Shown in pieces: positions 62,679 to 64,000 of a stretch of DNA of 64,000 nucleotides. Under the pieces are notes generated by a model. That model saw only the letters and a program-made list of their open reading frames with translations, had not been told where the DNA came from and made no database searches. The translations under genes were made by a program, and so were the position numbers. Position 1 is the stretch's first letter, and every line of letters starts with the position of its first letter. Source of the stretch: Micrococcaceae bacterium Sec5.1 (GTDB lineage: Bacteria > Actinomycetota > Actinomycetes > Actinomycetales > Micrococcaceae); contig CP143430.1 in NCBI GenBank assembly GCA_039636795.1, positions 3,906,001 to 3,970,000 on the forward strand, read 5' to 3'.

Positions 62679-64000
62679 CTAGCGCCCGGACTGACCAGTC
62701 GAGTCGGACCAGCCCGTCGCGGCGAGGAGCCGCTCCTCGAACATCGGAATCATGCTCTGGACATAGGTCTTGGTGAGATGGTTGTCGTCCTTGTAGACGT
62801 ACACATTCCCCACCACTGCCGGACACGTGCCCCGCTCGCAGATGAAGTCGCTCATGTCCACCAGGTACAACCGATCCACCTTGCCCGCGTAGTCGTCCAG
62901 AGGCGAGGACGCAGCCAGGGAATCTTCCAGCGGAGGGTTGCAGTCGGGCGAGTCAGGGCCCTTCTTCTGCACGCACTCGGGCATGTTGATGCTGAACCGC
63001 GGGTTGTCACGGATGCCCACGACGTCGATTCCGGCATCCGTGAAGGGCTTGATGCCGTCCAAATACCCGGGCACTTCGGTCTCGAAAGGGGCCGTCACAT
63101 GAGTCAGAGACGCCACAGTGAACACAGCATCGGGTTTGTGTTCCATGACATAAGCGGCACTTGCCTTGTTGAAGTCGTTGCAATCACTGGTCCGCTCAGG
63201 CGAGTCGGCGCCGAACCGGCAGTTCCCCTTAAGCAGTGTGACCACTTCCCAACCGTGCTCCTTGGCGATGGGGCCCAGGGCCGCCATGTACTGCTGGGCG
63301 TGGGAATCGCCGAGGACCACAATCCTCTTGGTCACCACCTCGGGCTCGTCATTCTGGAGGCAACCCTGCAGCAACGGATCCGAGGGGACGTTGCCGCCAG
63401 TACAGAGGCCATCGATGTCCGCCCATTCATCCTTCATGGCGGCGGGTGCGGGAATGATCATCGCCTTGGGTGTCGGTTGGCCCGCAAACTCAGGCGAGAG
63501 CGCTGCAGCACCGGGCGTCAGTTCCTTGGGCTGATCCGCAATCGCCACGCCTTGGGCGGCGATAGCACCTTGCCAGGCGGTCATCGGCAGCGCGAGCAGC
63601 GCACCACAGGAAACAACGACGACGGCGGCCCGCCAGGACTGCGCGTCGGGCCACTGCCAGCGGCGCATGGGAACCTCGACAAACCGTGTGGTGGCAACGG
63701 CCAACGCCATCGATGCTGCCATGATGCCCAAGCCCTGCAGGAGGTTCGGGCTGGTGGTCTCCGTGACGAGCAGGAAGAACACCAGGACCGGCCAATGCCA
63801 CAAGTACAAGGCGTAGGAATTGTTGCCCACCACGACCAAGGGCTTTGAGCTGAGCACACGGTCCGCACCAAATCGGCTGTTGCTCTGGCCCGCAACGATA
63901 ACCGCCGCGGCTGCGAGGGTTGGCCAGAGAGCCACGAATCCCGGGAAGGAACGGTCCACCGTCAGGATCAGGCCGCACGAGAGCATGGCGAGCAGCCCCG
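62679..64000 (-). CDS. Acyltransferase-3/SGNH membrane protein, 5' end cut by window edge
   Basis: The visible 439 residues hold the last acyltransferase-3 helices (YALYLWHWPVLVFFLLVTE, MRRWQW...) and then a C-terminal SGNH domain: catalytic Ser in VVLGDSHAQQYMAALGPIA and the Asp-x-x-His end YKDDNHLTKTYV. OafA-type proteins move acyl groups to surface glycans or lipids. The N-terminus is beyond 64000. The 255 bp up to guaB hold only the guaB leader. Confidence 0.9.
   Translation of the reverse strand, partial: GLLAMLSCGLILTVDRSFPGFVALWPTLAAAAVIVAGQSNSRFGADRVLSSKPLVVVGNNSYALYLWHWPVLVFFLLVTETTSPNLLQGLGIMAASMALAVATTRFVEVPMRRWQWPDAQSWRAAVVVVSCGALLALPMTAWQGAIAAQGVAIADQPKELTPGAAALSPEFAGQPTPKAMIIPAPAAMKDEWADIDGLCTGGNVPSDPLLQGCLQNDEPEVVTKRIVVLGDSHAQQYMAALGPIAKEHGWEVVTLLKGNCRFGADSPERTSDCNDFNKASAAYVMEHKPDAVFTVASLTHVTAPFETEVPGYLDGIKPFTDAGIDVVGIRDNPRFSINMPECVQKKGPDSPDCNPPLEDSLAASSPLDDYAGKVDRLYLVDMSDFICERGTCPAVVGNVYVYKDDNHLTKTYVQSMIPMFEERLLAATGWSDSTGQSGR

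Overview
The window looks like a chromosomal segment of a high-GC Gram-positive actinobacterium of the Micrococcaceae, most like Arthrobacter or Paenarthrobacter. This rests on high-GC codon use, many GTG/TTG starts, many leaderless-type promoters, and actinobacterial hallmark genes (sepX/glpR-like, guaB3, fmdB/Ruc-like, CpaB-like SAF protein). The genus is inferred from gene content and protein style, not from a database search. Most of the window is core metabolism; the only clear mobile DNA is one insertion sequence.

Layout. 1-4.1 kb: 5' part of a 7Fe ferredoxin gene, a small SH3-like protein, a small membrane protein, typA, and an SGNH-hydrolase lipoprotein. 4.1-9.6 kb: a peptide ABC importer operon (oppA-B-C and a fused oppDF). 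9.6-19.2 kb: DUF1877-like protein, ychF, rmuC, ispH with a membrane protein, xseA-xseB, a PPK2-family kinase and an AlaA-type aminotransferase. 19.3-22.9 kb: an osmoprotectant (OpuC-type) ABC importer in four overlapping genes. 22.9-24.9 kb: rsgA, preceded by a short His-rich leader ORF, and a NUDIX hydrolase. 24.9-32.8 kb: GH35 beta-galactosidase, pirin, BadF-type N-acetylglucosamine kinase, nitronate monooxygenase, a LysR regulator divergent from an MFS exporter with an operator-like repeat between them, and a TMEM175-type channel. 32.9-38.0 kb: an MFS gene flanked by two AsnC/Lrp regulators, DUF1761 protein, corA and zapE. 38.0-40.8 kb: ferritin, two fluC/crcB genes, a universal stress protein, yjdM, cspA and tRNA-Ala(CGC).

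At 40854-42268 sits a 1415-bp insertion sequence with a 5-bp target duplication (ACCAC) and arrays of repeats at both ends. It landed in the last codons of an NAD(P)H-binding oxidoreductase gene, and the original C-terminus can be rebuilt from the flanks. 43.0-46.8 kb is the conserved sepX-rimJ-galU / 5-formyl-THF cyclo-ligase / fmdB locus, with no glp/moeA gene between galU and rimJ and with a CIRCE (HrcA) operator before fmdB. 46.9-52.1 kb: a CpaB-like SAF protein and a 1439-residue SF1-helicase/nuclease-like protein whose Walker A lysine and Walker B acidic pair are altered. 52.2-62.4 kb: guanine-nucleotide genes (guaA, guaB3, guaB) interleaved with DUF3817, SURF1, a PTS EIIA, glpD and an ABC exporter. 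The right edge cuts an acyltransferase-SGNH membrane protein.

A recurring pattern is a TANNNT -10 box placed 6-8 nt before an ATG/GTG start with no Shine-Dalgarno sequence of normal spacing. I count 20 such starts, so leaderless mRNAs are probably common here.
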